64,000 bases of DNA from CAVUAN01 sp963739435 (lineage in GTDB: Bacteria; Acidobacteriota; Thermoanaerobaculia; UBA5066; Gp7-AA6). The translations under genes were made by a program, and so were the position numbers. Of the stretch, positions 27,015 through 35,777 are shown one piece after another. The stretch's first letter is position 1, and each line of letters starts with the position of its first letter. The notes under the pieces are model-generated. The model searched no databases and was not told the DNA's origin. It worked only from the letters and a program-made list of their open reading frames with translations. The stretch covers positions 81,760 to 145,759 of the forward strand of contig CAVUAN010000021.1 in the NCBI GenBank assembly GCA_963739435.1, in the 5' to 3' direction.

Positions 27015-27600
27015 GCGACCCCCTGGCGGGCCTTGGAGAGAAGCCCCTGCTCGGTCCGCTCCGCAACCTCGGCAATGTCCCCGACTCCGTCGACGGAGAC
27101 GAGAAGCCCCTTGCCTCGGTAGTAGTTGACGAGCGGCTCCGTCTTCTCGTGGTAGACGCGCAGGCGCTCGCGACGGTCTCGGGACGGTCGTCGGCCCGCC
27201 GCTCGACATCGGCGCGCCCCGAAAGGCGCTCGATCAAGACCTGGTCCGGCACTTCGAAGTTCACGACGGCGTCGATCGCCGCGCCGTCCTCGGCCAGCAG
27301 CTTCTCGAAGCTCTCGGCCTGAGGGATGGTCCGGGGATAGCCGTCCAGGATGAACCCCTTCTGCCCCCGGGCCGCGGCCGCCGCGATGTGCTCCTGGATG
27401 AGGCGGATCATCACGTCGTCCGGCACGAGCTCGCCCTGAGCCATCACCGCGCGCGCCTTCATGCCGAGCGGAGTCCCGGCCTTGACGGCCGCCCGCAGCA
27501 TGTCGCCCGTCGACACGGCGGGCACGGACAGTCGCTGCGAAACGAGTTTCGCCTGCGTGCCCTTGCCGCTTCCGGGAGCTCCGAGAAAAACAATGCGCAT
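27011..27600 (-). CDS. adk: Adenylate kinase, one frameshift in the assembly
   Basis: The P-loop FLGAPGSGKGTQAKLVSQRL, the AMP-binding STGDMLRAAV and GFILDGYPRTIPQAESFEKL are intact. Near 27173 one base appears to be missing; reading past it gives RERLRVYHEKTEPLVNYYR and a stop that overlaps map in an ATGA. The corrected length is about 196 residues, a short LID form without zinc cysteines. It converts AMP and ATP to two ADP. Confidence 0.93.
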
Positions 27601-27610
27601 GATGAAATCG

Positions 27611-29000
27611 TCAGCTCCGCCGGCCGCGGATGCGGCTCTTCTTCAAGAACCCCGTGTAGTGGTGCTCGACGAGCTTGGACTCGACCTGCTGGACCGTGTC
27701 CATGGCCACGCCCACGACGATCAGGAGCGAGGTGCCGCCGAAGTAGAAGTTGAAGCCGAAGCCCTGCGTGAAGAACCGCGGGAGCACGCCGTCGAGCCAC
27801 GGCCCGATCCACGGAATGGACTGGACCTTGAAGCCCGCCGACAGGAACTCCGGCAGGAGCGCCACGAAGGTGAGGTACACCGCGCCGATGATCGTCAGCC
27901 GCGAGAGGACCTCGTCGATGTAGTCGGCCGTCTTCCCGTCCCGGCCGGATGCCCGGGATGAAGCCGCCGTACTTGCGCATGTTGTCGGCCGTGTCCGTCG
28001 GGTTGAACACGATCGACGTGTAGAAGTAGCAGAAGAACAGGATGCCCATCGCGTACAGCACGACGTAGAGCGGCTGGCCGAGCGAGAGCGAGCTCGAGAC
28101 CTTCTTCATCCAGTCGACGCCGGAAAGCTGCGCGACGTAGGCCGGCAGTTGAATGATCGAGATCGCGAAGATGATCGGGATGACGCCGCCGGTGTTGACC
28201 CGCAGGGGCAGGTACGTGTTCTGCCCGCCGTACACGCGCCGCCCGACCACGCGCTTGGCGTACTGGACAGGGATGCGCCGCTGCGCGCGCTCGACGAAGA
28301 CGATCAGGGCCACGATGGCGATCATGAAAGCGAGCACGCCGAGGAGCGTGATGATCGAAAGCTGCTGATTCCGGATCTGCTCGAAGAGCGTGAAGATGGC
28401 GCGCGGCAGGCCCACGACGATGCCGGCGAAGATGATGAGCGAGATGCCGTTGCCGATGCCCCGCTCCGTGATCTGCTCGCCGAGCCACATGATGAACATC
28501 GTGCCGGTCGTGAGTGTCAGGACCGTCATGAGACGGAAGCCCCAGCCGGGCCTCAGCACCAGCGATGCGCCGCCGGGAGCGCTCTGCTTCTCGAGCCAGA
28601 GCGCGATGCCGGTGGCCTGGACGAAGGAGAGCGCGACGGTTCCGTAGCGCGTGTACTGCGTGATCTTCTTGCGGCCCATCTCGCCTTCCTTCGAGAGCTT
28701 CTCGAGGTAGGGCCAGACGACCGTCAGGAGCTGCAGGATGATCGACGAGGAGATGTACGGCATGATGCCGAGCGCAAAGACGCTGAACCGCCTCAGGGCG
28801 CCGCCCGAGAAAATGTCGAGGAAGCCGAAGATCGACCCGGCCTGCGACTTGAAGAAGGCGTCGATCGCCGCCGGGTCGATGCCCGGCGTCGGGATGTGCG
28901 AGCCCAGCCGGTACACGGCCAGCAGCAGGAACGTGAAGATGACCCGCTTGCGCAGGTCCGGCACGCTGAAAATGTTGGCGAAGCTCTGAAGAGCGCTCAA
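27611..29000 (-). CDS. secY: Protein translocase subunit SecY, one frameshift in the assembly
   Basis: Ten membrane segments can be followed from VIFTFLLLAVYRLGSHIPTP onward. GIMPYISSSIILQLLTVVWP and GIGNGISLIIFAGI are diagnostic. An extra base near 27935 breaks FIPGIRPGRKTADYIDEVL; the last two segments, to FLKKSRIRGRRS, are in the other frame. Corrected length about 462. The TTG start overlaps the rplO stop (TTGA). It forms the Sec channel with SecE (54639-54863). Confidence 0.95.
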
Positions 29001-29685
29001 CGGGGAAGCACCTCGCAGCGCCCGCCGGCCGCTTCGATCTTGGCCTGCGCGCTGGCCGAAAACTTGTGCGCCGAGACATTCAGCGCCTTCTTCAACTCAC
29101 CGTCGCCGAGGATCTTGACGGGACGGGTCTTGCTGGCTAGCCGCAGCGACACCAGGGACTCGGGCGTGACCTTCTGCCCGGCCTCGAACCGGTCGAGGTC
29201 GCGCAGGTTCACGATGTCGTACTCGACCCGGAAGATGTTGGTGAAGCCGCGCTTGGGCAGCCGCCTGTGGAGCGGCATCTGTCCGCCCTCGAACCCGCGC
29301 TGCGAGCTGTAGCCCGAACGCGATTTCTGCCCCTTGCTCCCGCGGCCTGCCGTCTTGCCGTGCCCGCTGCCGGGCCCGCGGCCGACCCGCTTGCGGTAGT
29401 GCGTGGCGCCCGGGAGCCGGCGCCGAGGTCGTGGACGCCGGTTGCGGGCGGACGCGTGTCCGCTGCGGCCCGGACGGCGGCCGCGGCCTTTGAGGCCTTC
29501 TCGGCCTGCGGCTTGCGCTCGACCTTCGGCGCCGCCTTGGCAGCGCGCCTTCGCCTTGACGGCGGCAGCGACATTCTTGTCCGCCGCCTTCGAGTGAACG
29601 GGGGCCGACTTTTTGCAGCGGACTTGCCGGGCTTGCCGGACTTGTGGCCCGAGCTCTTCCCAGCCGTGACTTTCTTCTTGACCAT
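28997..29685 (-). CDS. rplO: Ribosomal protein L15 with basic N-terminal extension, frameshifted
   Basis: The C-terminal core is clear: HYRKRVGRGPGSGHGKTAGR, KGQKSRSGYSSQRGFEGGQ and MPLHRRLPKRGFTNIF. In front is a Lys and Ala rich extension of about 80 residues starting MVKKKVTAGKSSGHKSGKP. The frame changes near 29405, just before the core, and the extension itself probably contains two more shifts (29540-29620), where Lys/Ala-rich composition moves between frames. The rpmD stop is 2 bases upstream; the stop overlaps secY. L15 is a late 50S assembly protein. Confidence 0.9.
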
Positions 29686-29687
29686 GG

Positions 29688-29915
29688 TTATCCCTCAATC
29701 TCCACGAGGTGCCGGACCTTGTGGACCATGCCGCGGATCGAGGGCGTGTCTTCGCGCACCACGCGCTCGCCCAGGCGCCTCAAGCCCAGCCCCTTGAGGG
29801 TCGCCTTCTGGTCCTTGGGCGTGCAGATTCCGCTGCCCTTCCAGTAGAGCGTCATCGTCTTGACACTCGTCTTGGAGGCCGGCGCCTTCTTGCCTTCGGT
29901 CTTCTTGCCTGCCAT
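29688..29915 (-). CDS. rpmD: Ribosomal protein L30
   Basis: About 75 residues: a Lys-rich N-terminus, then MTLYWKGSGICTPKDQKATL, GLGLRRLGERVVREDTPSIR and GMVHKVRHLVEIEG, the L30 fold. Bacterial L30 is usually about 60 residues, so the first 18 are extra. The ATG shares a base with the rpsE stop (TGATG). Confidence 0.93.
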   Translation of the reverse strand: MAGKKTEGKKAPASKTSVKTMTLYWKGSGICTPKDQKATLKGLGLRRLGERVVREDTPSIRGMVHKVRHLVEIEG

Positions 29916-30469
29916 CACGCCTCCACTCCGGACGGCACCGCCGCCGCCAGGCCGCGCCGGTGGCGGATCTCGCTCTCGTTCTGAAGCCGGAGCAGGCCGT
30001 CGAAGGTGGCCTTGATCACGTTGTGCGGGTTGGTCGTGCGCAGCGACTTCGTGAGGATGTCCGCGATGCCGACCGACTCGAGCACGGCGCGCACCGGGCC
30101 GCCCGCGATGACGCCGGTTCCGGGCGCCGCCGGCTTCAGGAGCACGCGTCCGGCGCCGTAGCGGCCGATGACCGTGTGCGGGATCGTCTTGCCCTTCAGC
30201 GAGATCTTCTGCATGTTCTTCTTGGCCATCTCGATGCCCTTTTTGATGGCCATCGGGACTTCCTTGGCCTTGCCGCAGCCGTAGCCGACCCGGCCCTGGC
30301 CGTCGCCCACCACCACGAGAGCGGAGAACGAGAAGTTCTTGCCGCCCTTGACGACCTTCGTCACGCGGTTGATGTGGACGACGCGGTCGATCAACTCCCG
30401 GCCCTGCGCGTCGCGCTCTTTCTCGCGTTCGCGCGGCGCGCGAGACCCTCCGCCCCGGTTGCTGCTCAT
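29915..30469 (-). CDS. rpsE: Ribosomal protein S5
   Basis: The 184 residues have INRVTKVVKGGKNFSFSALV in the double-stranded RNA-binding domain and the C-terminal GRVLLKPAAPGTGVIAGGPV. S5 shapes the mRNA entry channel and affects accuracy. It lies between rplR and rpmD in the spc segment. Confidence 0.97.
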   Translation of the reverse strand: MSSNRGGGSRAPREREKERDAQGRELIDRVVHINRVTKVVKGGKNFSFSALVVVGDGQGRVGYGCGKAKEVPMAIKKGIEMAKKNMQKISLKGKTIPHTVIGRYGAGRVLLKPAAPGTGVIAGGPVRAVLESVGIADILTKSLRTTNPHNVIKATFDGLLRLQNESEIRHRRGLAAAVPSGVEA

Positions 30470-30503
30470 GAATGGTTCCCCGTTCTTTGCTCTCGACTGC
30501 GAC

Positions 30504-30880
30504 TCAAAATTCCAAACCGCCCTCGCGGGCCGCATCGGCCAGCGCTCGGACCGTGCCGTGGTAGATGTAGCCGCCGCGGTCGAAGACCACTTTGGCAATG
30601 CCCTTCGCCTTCGCTCGCTGTGCGACGAGTTTCCCGACGCGGGTGGCCGTCGCGCGGTTCGCGCCGACCTTCTTGTCGTCGCCCTTCTTCAGGTCCGGCG
30701 TCCAGCGACGAGGCGTGAGCCATCGTGCGGCCCGACTTGTCGTCGATGACCTGGGCATAGATGTGCTTGCCGCTCTTGAAGACGGACAGGCGCGGCCGCT
30801 CGGGCGACCCAACGACCTTCGAAGCGAATCCGCTTGCGGACCGCATCGCGCGCTTCGGTTCGTGCTTTGGACTGGTTCAT
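30504..30880 (-). CDS. rplR: Ribosomal protein L18, two frameshifts in the assembly
   Basis: Three frame pieces make one protein: MNQSKARTEARDAVRKRIR, then VVGSPERPRLSVFKSGKHIY and AQVIDDKSGRTMAHASS, then LKKGDDKKVGANRATATRVG and HGTVRALADAAREGGLEF. Extra bases are likely near 30825 and 30707. Corrected length about 124. L18 binds 5S rRNA with L5. Confidence 0.92.
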
Positions 30881-30883
30881 TGT

Positions 30884-31426
30884 CTACTTCCCGCCCGCCT
30901 TGCCGACCTTGCGGCGGATGATTTCGTTGGCGTACTTGATGCCCTTCGCCTTGTAGGGATCGGGGACGCGGAGGCTGCGGATCTCCGCCGCCGTCTGCCC
31001 GACCTTCTGGCGGTCCGCTCCCGTGATGGTCAACTTGCCCGCCTTGGCGTCGAGGGCGACGCTGATGCCCTCGGGAATCGCGAAGTTGATCGGGTGCGAG
31101 TAGCCGAGCGAAAAGACGACGCTCTTGCCCTTGACCTCGGCCTTGTAGCCGACGCCCACGATCTCGAGGTCCTTCGTAAACCCCTTCGTCACGCCCTCGA
31201 CCGAGTTGGCCACGAGGCTGCGCAGGAGGCCGTGGAAGGCGCGCTGCTGCGGCTCGTCGTTGGCGCGGGCAAAGCGCACCTGGCCGTCCGCGACGGACAC
31301 GCTGATGCCGGCCGGAATCCGGCTCGTGAGCTCCCCCTTGGGGCCCTTCACGCGCACGACCTCCCGATCGGCTTTCACATCGACCCCCTTGGGGATCGCC
31401 ACGGGGGCTTTTCCAATACGCGACAC
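30884..31426 (-). CDS. rplF: Ribosomal protein L6
   Basis: The 180 residues start MSRIGKAPVAIPKGVDVKAD and contain the two L6 repeats and the signature RVPDPYKAKGIKYANEIIRR. L6 supports the factor-binding site of the 50S subunit. It ends 3 bases before rplR. Confidence 0.97.
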   Translation of the reverse strand: MSRIGKAPVAIPKGVDVKADREVVRVKGPKGELTSRIPAGISVSVADGQVRFARANDEPQQRAFHGLLRSLVANSVEGVTKGFTKDLEIVGVGYKAEVKGKSVVFSLGYSHPINFAIPEGISVALDAKAGKLTITGADRQKVGQTAAEIRSLRVPDPYKAKGIKYANEIIRRKVGKAGGK

Positions 31427-31446
31427 GGTTTGGATCTCCTTCGTTC

Positions 31447-31845
31447 TTACCAGACGTGAGCGAGGACTTCGCCGCCGATCTTGGCGGCGCGCGCCTTCTG
31501 GCCCGTCGTGATTCCCTTGGACGTGGACACGATAGCGACACCGAGGCCGCCCAAGACCTCGGGCATTCCGGCCGACCGCGCATAGACCCGCCGGCCGGGC
31601 TTCGAGATGCGCTCGAGGCCGTTGACGATCGGCTCGCCCTCGCCGTCGTACTTCAGGCCGACCCGCAGCACGGGGCGCCCCTTCTCCTCGACGCGGCGGT
31701 ACGAGACGATGTAACCCTCCTCCGCGAGGACTTTCAGGACGTCCTCCTTGAGACGCGAAGCCGGCATGTCCACTCTCTCGTGGCCGGCCCGCATGCCGTT
31801 GCGCAGGCGGTTCAGAAGGTCGCTAATCGGATCGATGACGTTCAC
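31447..31845 (-). CDS. rpsH: Ribosomal protein S8
   Basis: The 132 residues include MNVIDPISDLLNRLRNGMRA and the C-terminal GGLGVAIVSTSKGITTGQKA. S8 binds 16S rRNA helix 21 and in E. coli represses the spc operon. It follows the zinc S14 gene. Confidence 0.97.
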   Translation of the reverse strand: MNVIDPISDLLNRLRNGMRAGHERVDMPASRLKEDVLKVLAEEGYIVSYRRVEEKGRPVLRVGLKYDGEGEPIVNGLERISKPGRRVYARSAGMPEVLGGLGVAIVSTSKGITTGQKARAAKIGGEVLAHVW

Positions 31846-31863
31846 CCGTCTCCCCCTTACCCT

Positions 31864-32049
31864 TTACCAGGACGCCTTCACGATGCCCGGGATGTAGCCC
31901 GCCAGAGCGTTCTGGCGGAAGCAGATACGGCACAGGCCGAACTTGCGGTACACGCTGCGGGCGCGTCCGCAGACCCGGCAACGGCGCACCTGGCGCGTCA
32001 TGAACTTCGGCTTCCGTGCCGCTTTGATTCTCATCGCTCGTCTGGCCAT
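31864..32049 (-). CDS. rpsN: Ribosomal protein S14, zinc (type Z) form
   Basis: A 61-residue protein with two CxxC pairs, RRCRVCGRARSVYRKFGLCR and CRICFRQNAL. This is the short zinc-dependent S14 also called RpsZ. It is in the normal position between rplE and rpsH. Confidence 0.96.
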   Translation of the reverse strand: MARRAMRIKAARKPKFMTRQVRRCRVCGRARSVYRKFGLCRICFRQNALAGYIPGIVKASW

Positions 32050-32114
32050 ATCGCCTCTCTAGAAAATCCGCACCAGGGGGTGCGGGGGACCGCAAGGTCC
32101 CCTGCCTAACGTTG

Positions 32115-32657
32115 TCACTTGCCGAAGGGCATGCCGAGCGACTTCAGAAGCTCTTTCGCCCGGTCGTCACGCCCGGCGCTCGTGACGATGGTCACATTCA
32201 ACCCCTTGGACTTGTCCGTCTTTGCGTAGTCGATCTCCGGAAAGATGAAGTGGTCGCGGATGCCCAGCGTGTAGTTGCCCCGTCCGTCGAAGGCTTTCGA
32301 CGAGACGCCGCGGAAGTCCCGCATGCGCGGCAGGGCGATGTTGATCAGCCGGTCGAGAAACTCGTACATCCGGTCGCCCCGCAGCGTCACGCGGGCCCCG
32401 ATCGGCATGCCGGCGCGCAGCTTGTAGGTGGCGATCGACTTCTTCGCCTTCGTCACGACAGCCCTCTGCCCCGCGATCGCCGACAGCTCCTCGGCCGCCC
32501 CCTCCAGGATCTTGGCGTTGGCGACCGCCTCGCCGAGGCCCATGTTCAGGACGACCTTTTCGACGCGGGGAATCGCCATCCGGTTCGAGATCGAGAGCTC
32601 CCGCCCGAGGGCCGGCGCGATCTCCTTGTCGTAGCGTTCTTTGAGTCTGGCTGTCAT
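32115..32657 (-). CDS. rplE: Ribosomal protein L5
   Basis: The 180 residues contain RVEKVVLNMGLGEAVANAK, GARVTLRGDRMYEFLDRLIN and NYTLGIRDHFIFPEID. L5 binds 5S rRNA in the central protuberance and touches the P-site tRNA. The gene lies between rplX and rpsN. Confidence 0.97.
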   Translation of the reverse strand: MTARLKERYDKEIAPALGRELSISNRMAIPRVEKVVLNMGLGEAVANAKILEGAAEELSAIAGQRAVVTKAKKSIATYKLRAGMPIGARVTLRGDRMYEFLDRLINIALPRMRDFRGVSSKAFDGRGNYTLGIRDHFIFPEIDYAKTDKSKGLNVTIVTSAGRDDRAKELLKSLGMPFGK

Positions 32658-32688
32658 TTCATGTCCTTACAGGTTTCACTCTTCTGGC

Positions 32689-33012
32689 CTACGCCAGGGC
32701 CGCGCCGCTCTTCTTGGTGAACCGCTCGAGGTTGCCCTGGGCATCCCGGCGCCTCCCGATGCGCGTCCCGACGTTGCGGTCCGGGTCCACGAGCATCACG
32801 TTGGAGATATGGATCGAGGCCTCCTTCTCGGAGATGCCTCCCGCGATGTTCTTGCCCGGGTTCGGCCGGACGTGCTTCTTGATGAGGTTGACCCTCTCGA
32901 CGATGACGCGCCTCTTGACCGGGTCGATCCTCAGGATCTTCCCCTGACGGCCGCGGTCCTTGCCCGCCATGACGACGACGATGTCGTTCTTTCTCAGTCT
33001 CGGCTTCTTCAT
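32689..33012 (-). CDS. rplX: Ribosomal protein L24
   Basis: The 107 residues begin MKKPRLRKNDIVVVMAGKDR with a KOW motif and include VERVNLIKKHVRP. L24 initiates 50S assembly. The ATG shares a base with the rplN stop (TGATG). Confidence 0.96.
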   Translation of the reverse strand: MKKPRLRKNDIVVVMAGKDRGRQGKILRIDPVKRRVIVERVNLIKKHVRPNPGKNIAGGISEKEASIHISNVMLVDPDRNVGTRIGRRRDAQGNLERFTKKSGAALA

Positions 33013-33389
33013 CACAGCACTTCCGGAGCGAGCGAAATGATTTTCATGAACTTCTTCTCGCGCAGCTCCCGGGCCACCGGCCCGAAGACGCGCGTTCCGA
33101 CCGGCTCCCCCTCGTTCGAGATCAGCACGGCGGCGTTGTCGTCGAAGCGGATGTACGAGCCGTCCCGCCGGCGGTGGTTGTTGCGCGTCCGCACGATGAC
33201 CGCCCGCACGACGCGCTTTCCATGCTTCTCGACGAACGGCGAATCGGGCGCGCATTCCTTGACGGAGGCGGTGATGACATCGCCCAGGCCCGCGTAGCGC
33301 CCGGCCGAGCCGCCCCGCATGCGGATGCACGCGATCCGGCGCGCGCCGGAATTGTCCGCAACCTCGAGGATCGTCCCCATCTGGATCAT
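33012..33389 (-). CDS. rplN: Ribosomal protein L14
   Basis: The 125 residues contain the L14 signature NNHRRRDGSYIRFDDNAAVL and start MIQMGTILEVADNSGARRIA. L14 lies at the subunit interface, where it is the docking site for RsfS in other bacteria. Confidence 0.97.
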   Translation of the reverse strand: MIQMGTILEVADNSGARRIACIRMRGGSAGRYAGLGDVITASVKECAPDSPFVEKHGKRVVRAVIVRTRNNHRRRDGSYIRFDDNAAVLISNEGEPVGTRVFGPVARELREKKFMKIISLAPEVL

Positions 33390-33398
33390 GGCGTCTCC

Positions 33399-33707
33399 CT
33401 AGCCCTGTGCCTTGACGAGCACTTCCGACAAAGTCCAGCGCTTGCGCTTGGACAGCGGCCGCGTCTCTTCGATCCGCACGCGGTCGCCCATCTTCGCAAC
33501 CCGCTTCTCGTCGTGGGCCATGAACCGGCTCGTCCGCTTGATCGTGCGGCTGTACTGCGCCTCCTGCACGCGGCGCTCCACCTCGACGACGATCGTCTTC
33601 TCCATCTTGTCGGACACGACCCGGCCGACCTTCGTCTGCCGCGGGAGCGTCGTCTTGGCTTTTGCCGTGGCTGTTGCCGATTTGGTGACCGATGCGTCCA
33701 TCGTCAT
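33399..33707 (-). CDS. rpsQ: Ribosomal protein S17 with N-terminal extension
   Basis: The OB-fold core KVGRVVSDKMEKTIVVEVER and KMGDRVRIEETRPLSKRKRW is normal. About 20 Thr, Ala and Lys-rich residues are added at the start (102 in all, usual 80-90). It overlaps rpmC by 4 bases. Confidence 0.95.
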   Translation of the reverse strand: MTMDASVTKSATATAKAKTTLPRQTKVGRVVSDKMEKTIVVEVERRVQEAQYSRTIKRTSRFMAHDEKRVAKMGDRVRIEETRPLSKRKRWTLSEVLVKAQG

Positions 33708-33931
33708 TTCTTCTCCGCCGCTGCCGCTTGCGTTTGCATTTCGAGAGCCCTCCGGTACGTCTGGACGCGAGCGATGTCGCGGCGGACGACCCTCAGGCGG
33801 CTCGGGTTCTCCAGCTGGCCGGTCGCCTTCTGGAGCCGCAGCTTCCAGGCGGCCGCCTGGAGCTCCTTTTCCTTTTCGACGAGGTCCGCTTCGGCCTGCT
33901 GGGCGAGCGCCTCGCGCTCTTTCTTCTTCAT
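33704..33931 (-). CDS. rpmC: Ribosomal protein L29
   Basis: The 75-residue helical protein has AAAWKLRLQKATGQLENPSR and RVVRRDIARVQT, typical of L29 near the exit tunnel. It overlaps both neighbours (rplP and rpsQ) by 4 bases. Confidence 0.94.
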   Translation of the reverse strand: MKKKEREALAQQAEADLVEKEKELQAAAWKLRLQKATGQLENPSRLRVVRRDIARVQTYRRALEMQTQAAAAEKK

Positions 33932-34353
33932 GAGATCTCCATTTCGGACTCGCGCGTCACGAAACGCGTCCTCAGCCCGATCTTGTCGGCCGCGAGGCTC
34001 AGAGCCTCTTTCGCGGTGGCCAGGTCGACACCTTCCATCTCGTAGAGAATGCGGCCCGGCTTGACGACGGCGACCCAGCCCTCGGGCGCGCCCTTGCCCT
34101 TGCCCATGCGCGTTTCGGCGGGCTTCTTCGTGTAGGGCTTGTCCGGGAAGATCCGGATCCAGATCTTGCCGCCGCGCTTGACGGCGCGCGTCATCGCGAT
34201 GCGGGCGGCCTCGATCTGGCGGGCGGTCACCCAGCCCGGTTCCAGGATCTGGAGGCCCATGTCGCCAAACGCGAGCGTCCCGCCGCGCGTGGCTTTGCCG
34301 CGCATGCGTCCCCGCTGCTGCTTGCGGTACTTGACCTTGGAGGGCATCAACAT
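33928..34353 (-). CDS. rplP: Ribosomal protein L16
   Basis: The 141 residues include MPSKVKYRKQQRGRMRGKAT, GKIWIRIFPDKPYTKKPAET and RMGKGKGAPEGWVAVVKPG. L16 organises the A-site side of the peptidyl-transferase centre. The arginine that is hydroxylated in E. coli lies in the second segment. Confidence 0.97.
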   Translation of the reverse strand: MLMPSKVKYRKQQRGRMRGKATRGGTLAFGDMGLQILEPGWVTARQIEAARIAMTRAVKRGGKIWIRIFPDKPYTKKPAETRMGKGKGAPEGWVAVVKPGRILYEMEGVDLATAKEALSLAADKIGLRTRFVTRESEMEIS

Positions 34354-34363
34354 GATGACTGTC

Positions 34364-35014
34364 CTAAGCCGTCTTCCGGCGGTTCTTGGCCTTGTGCTGT
34401 TCGCCGCGATAGATCCACGTCTTCACGCCGATCTTTCCGTATGTCGTGTTGGCCTCGGCGAACCCGTAGTCGATGTCGGCCTTGAGGGTGTGCAGCGGGA
34501 GGCGGCCCTCCTGGTACCACTCGGAGCGCGCGATCTCCGCTCCGTTCAAACGGCCGGCGCAGCGGATCTTGATCCCCTGGGCGCCGAACCGGAAGGCCGA
34601 CTCGATGCCCTTCTTCATGGCGCGCCGGAATGCCACGCGGCGCTCGAGCTGCAGAGCGATCGACTCGGCCACGAGCTGGGCATCGGTCTCCGGGCGCTGG
34701 ATCTCGATGATGTTGATGTGGACCTCCGAGCCGAACCGCTTCTGCAGCTCGTCCCGGAGCTTGTCCACCTCGGCGCCGCGCTTGCCGATGATGATCCCGG
34801 GCCGCGAGGTCTGGATGTTGACTTTCAGCTTGTTGGAGAACCGCTCGATGTCCACCTCGGAGACGCCCGCGTGCGACAGCCGCCGCTTCAGCTCCTTGCG
34901 GAGCTGCAGGTCGGCGTGGAGGAACTTCTCGTAGTCCTTCGTCGCGAACCAGCGCGAGTGCCAGGTCCGGTTGAAGCCGAGCCGGAATCCGTAGGGATGG
35001 ACTTTCTGCCCCAT
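34364..35014 (-). CDS. rpsC: Ribosomal protein S3
   Basis: The 216 residues start MGQKVHPYGFRLGFNRTWHS. The KH domain carries TSRPGIIIGKRGAEVDKLRD with the GxxG loop, and the C-terminal domain has RAMKKGIESAFRFGAQGIK. S3 forms the mRNA entry with S4 and S5. Confidence 0.97.
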   Translation of the reverse strand: MGQKVHPYGFRLGFNRTWHSRWFATKDYEKFLHADLQLRKELKRRLSHAGVSEVDIERFSNKLKVNIQTSRPGIIIGKRGAEVDKLRDELQKRFGSEVHINIIEIQRPETDAQLVAESIALQLERRVAFRRAMKKGIESAFRFGAQGIKIRCAGRLNGAEIARSEWYQEGRLPLHTLKADIDYGFAEANTTYGKIGVKTWIYRGEQHKAKNRRKTA

Positions 35015-35028
35015 AACTTCGCCGCTCC

Positions 35029-35367
35029 TTACCCTTCGTCCGAGACTTCGATAACGACGTGACTCTTGCGGTGGAGGACCCGGAATGCCCGCCCCATCGG
35101 GGCCGGCCGCACGCGCTTCTCCTGCGGGCCCTTGTCGACCGTGATGCGCTTGACCACCAGCGCATCGACGTCGAGCTGGGTTTCCTTCTGCTCGGCGTTG
35201 GCCACGGCGGACTTCAGGGCCTTCAAGAGGTCGCGCGCCGCGACCTTCGGCGTGTGCCGGAGGATCGCCACGGCGTCGTTGACCGACTTCCCGCGCACGA
35301 GGTCGGCCACCAGGCGCACTTTCTGCGCCGAGCCCTTCATGTACTTGAGTGTTGCTGTCGCCTTCAT
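35029..35367 (-). CDS. rplV: Ribosomal protein L22
   Basis: The 112 residues have SAQKVRLVADLVRGKSVNDA and the tunnel loop segment KGPQEKRVRPAPMGRAFRVL. L22 lines the exit tunnel. It begins 13 bases after the corrected rpsS stop. Confidence 0.96.
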   Translation of the reverse strand: MKATATLKYMKGSAQKVRLVADLVRGKSVNDAVAILRHTPKVAARDLLKALKSAVANAEQKETQLDVDALVVKRITVDKGPQEKRVRPAPMGRAFRVLHRKSHVVIEVSDEG

Positions 35368-35380
35368 GTCAGCCTCTGCC

Positions 35381-35756
35381 TCAGCCCTTCGCCGGAGCCG
35401 CGCCCGGAGCCGGAGGCGGCGGCGCTCCCGGCGAGCCCGGAGCCCGTCCGCCCGCGCCCGGAGCCCCCGGAGCCACGGCCGCGCCGACCTCGGCCTTCTT
35501 GCCGCTGTGGCCCTTGAAGATCCGCGTCGGCCGAGAACTCGCCGAGCTTGTGCCCGACCATGTTCTCCGCGATGTACACGGGGATGAACTTGCGTCCGTT
35601 GTGCACGGCGATCGTGTGCCCGACCATGTCGGGGATGATCGTCGAGCGCCGGGACCAGGTCTTGATCACTTTCTTTTCGCGGGTCTCGTTCAAGGCGGCC
35701 ACCTTCTTGGCGAGGTGGGCGTCGAGAAACGGACCCTTCTTGACGGAACGTGCCAT
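35381..35756 (-). CDS. rpsS: Ribosomal protein S19 with Pro/Ala/Gly tail, one frameshift
   Basis: MARSVKKGPFLDAHLAKKVA and GRKFIPVYIAENMVGHKLGE are standard. An extra base near 35528 shifts the frame; removing it gives TRIFKGHSGKKAEVGAAV, the expected S19 end. About 35 Pro, Ala and Gly residues follow (APGAPGAGGRAPGSPGAP) to a TGA at 35381. Most S19 proteins stop soon after the HSGKK motif, so the tail is unusual. Confidence 0.92.
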
Positions 35757-35777
35757 GCTCTTCGGCCTCTTTCCCGC

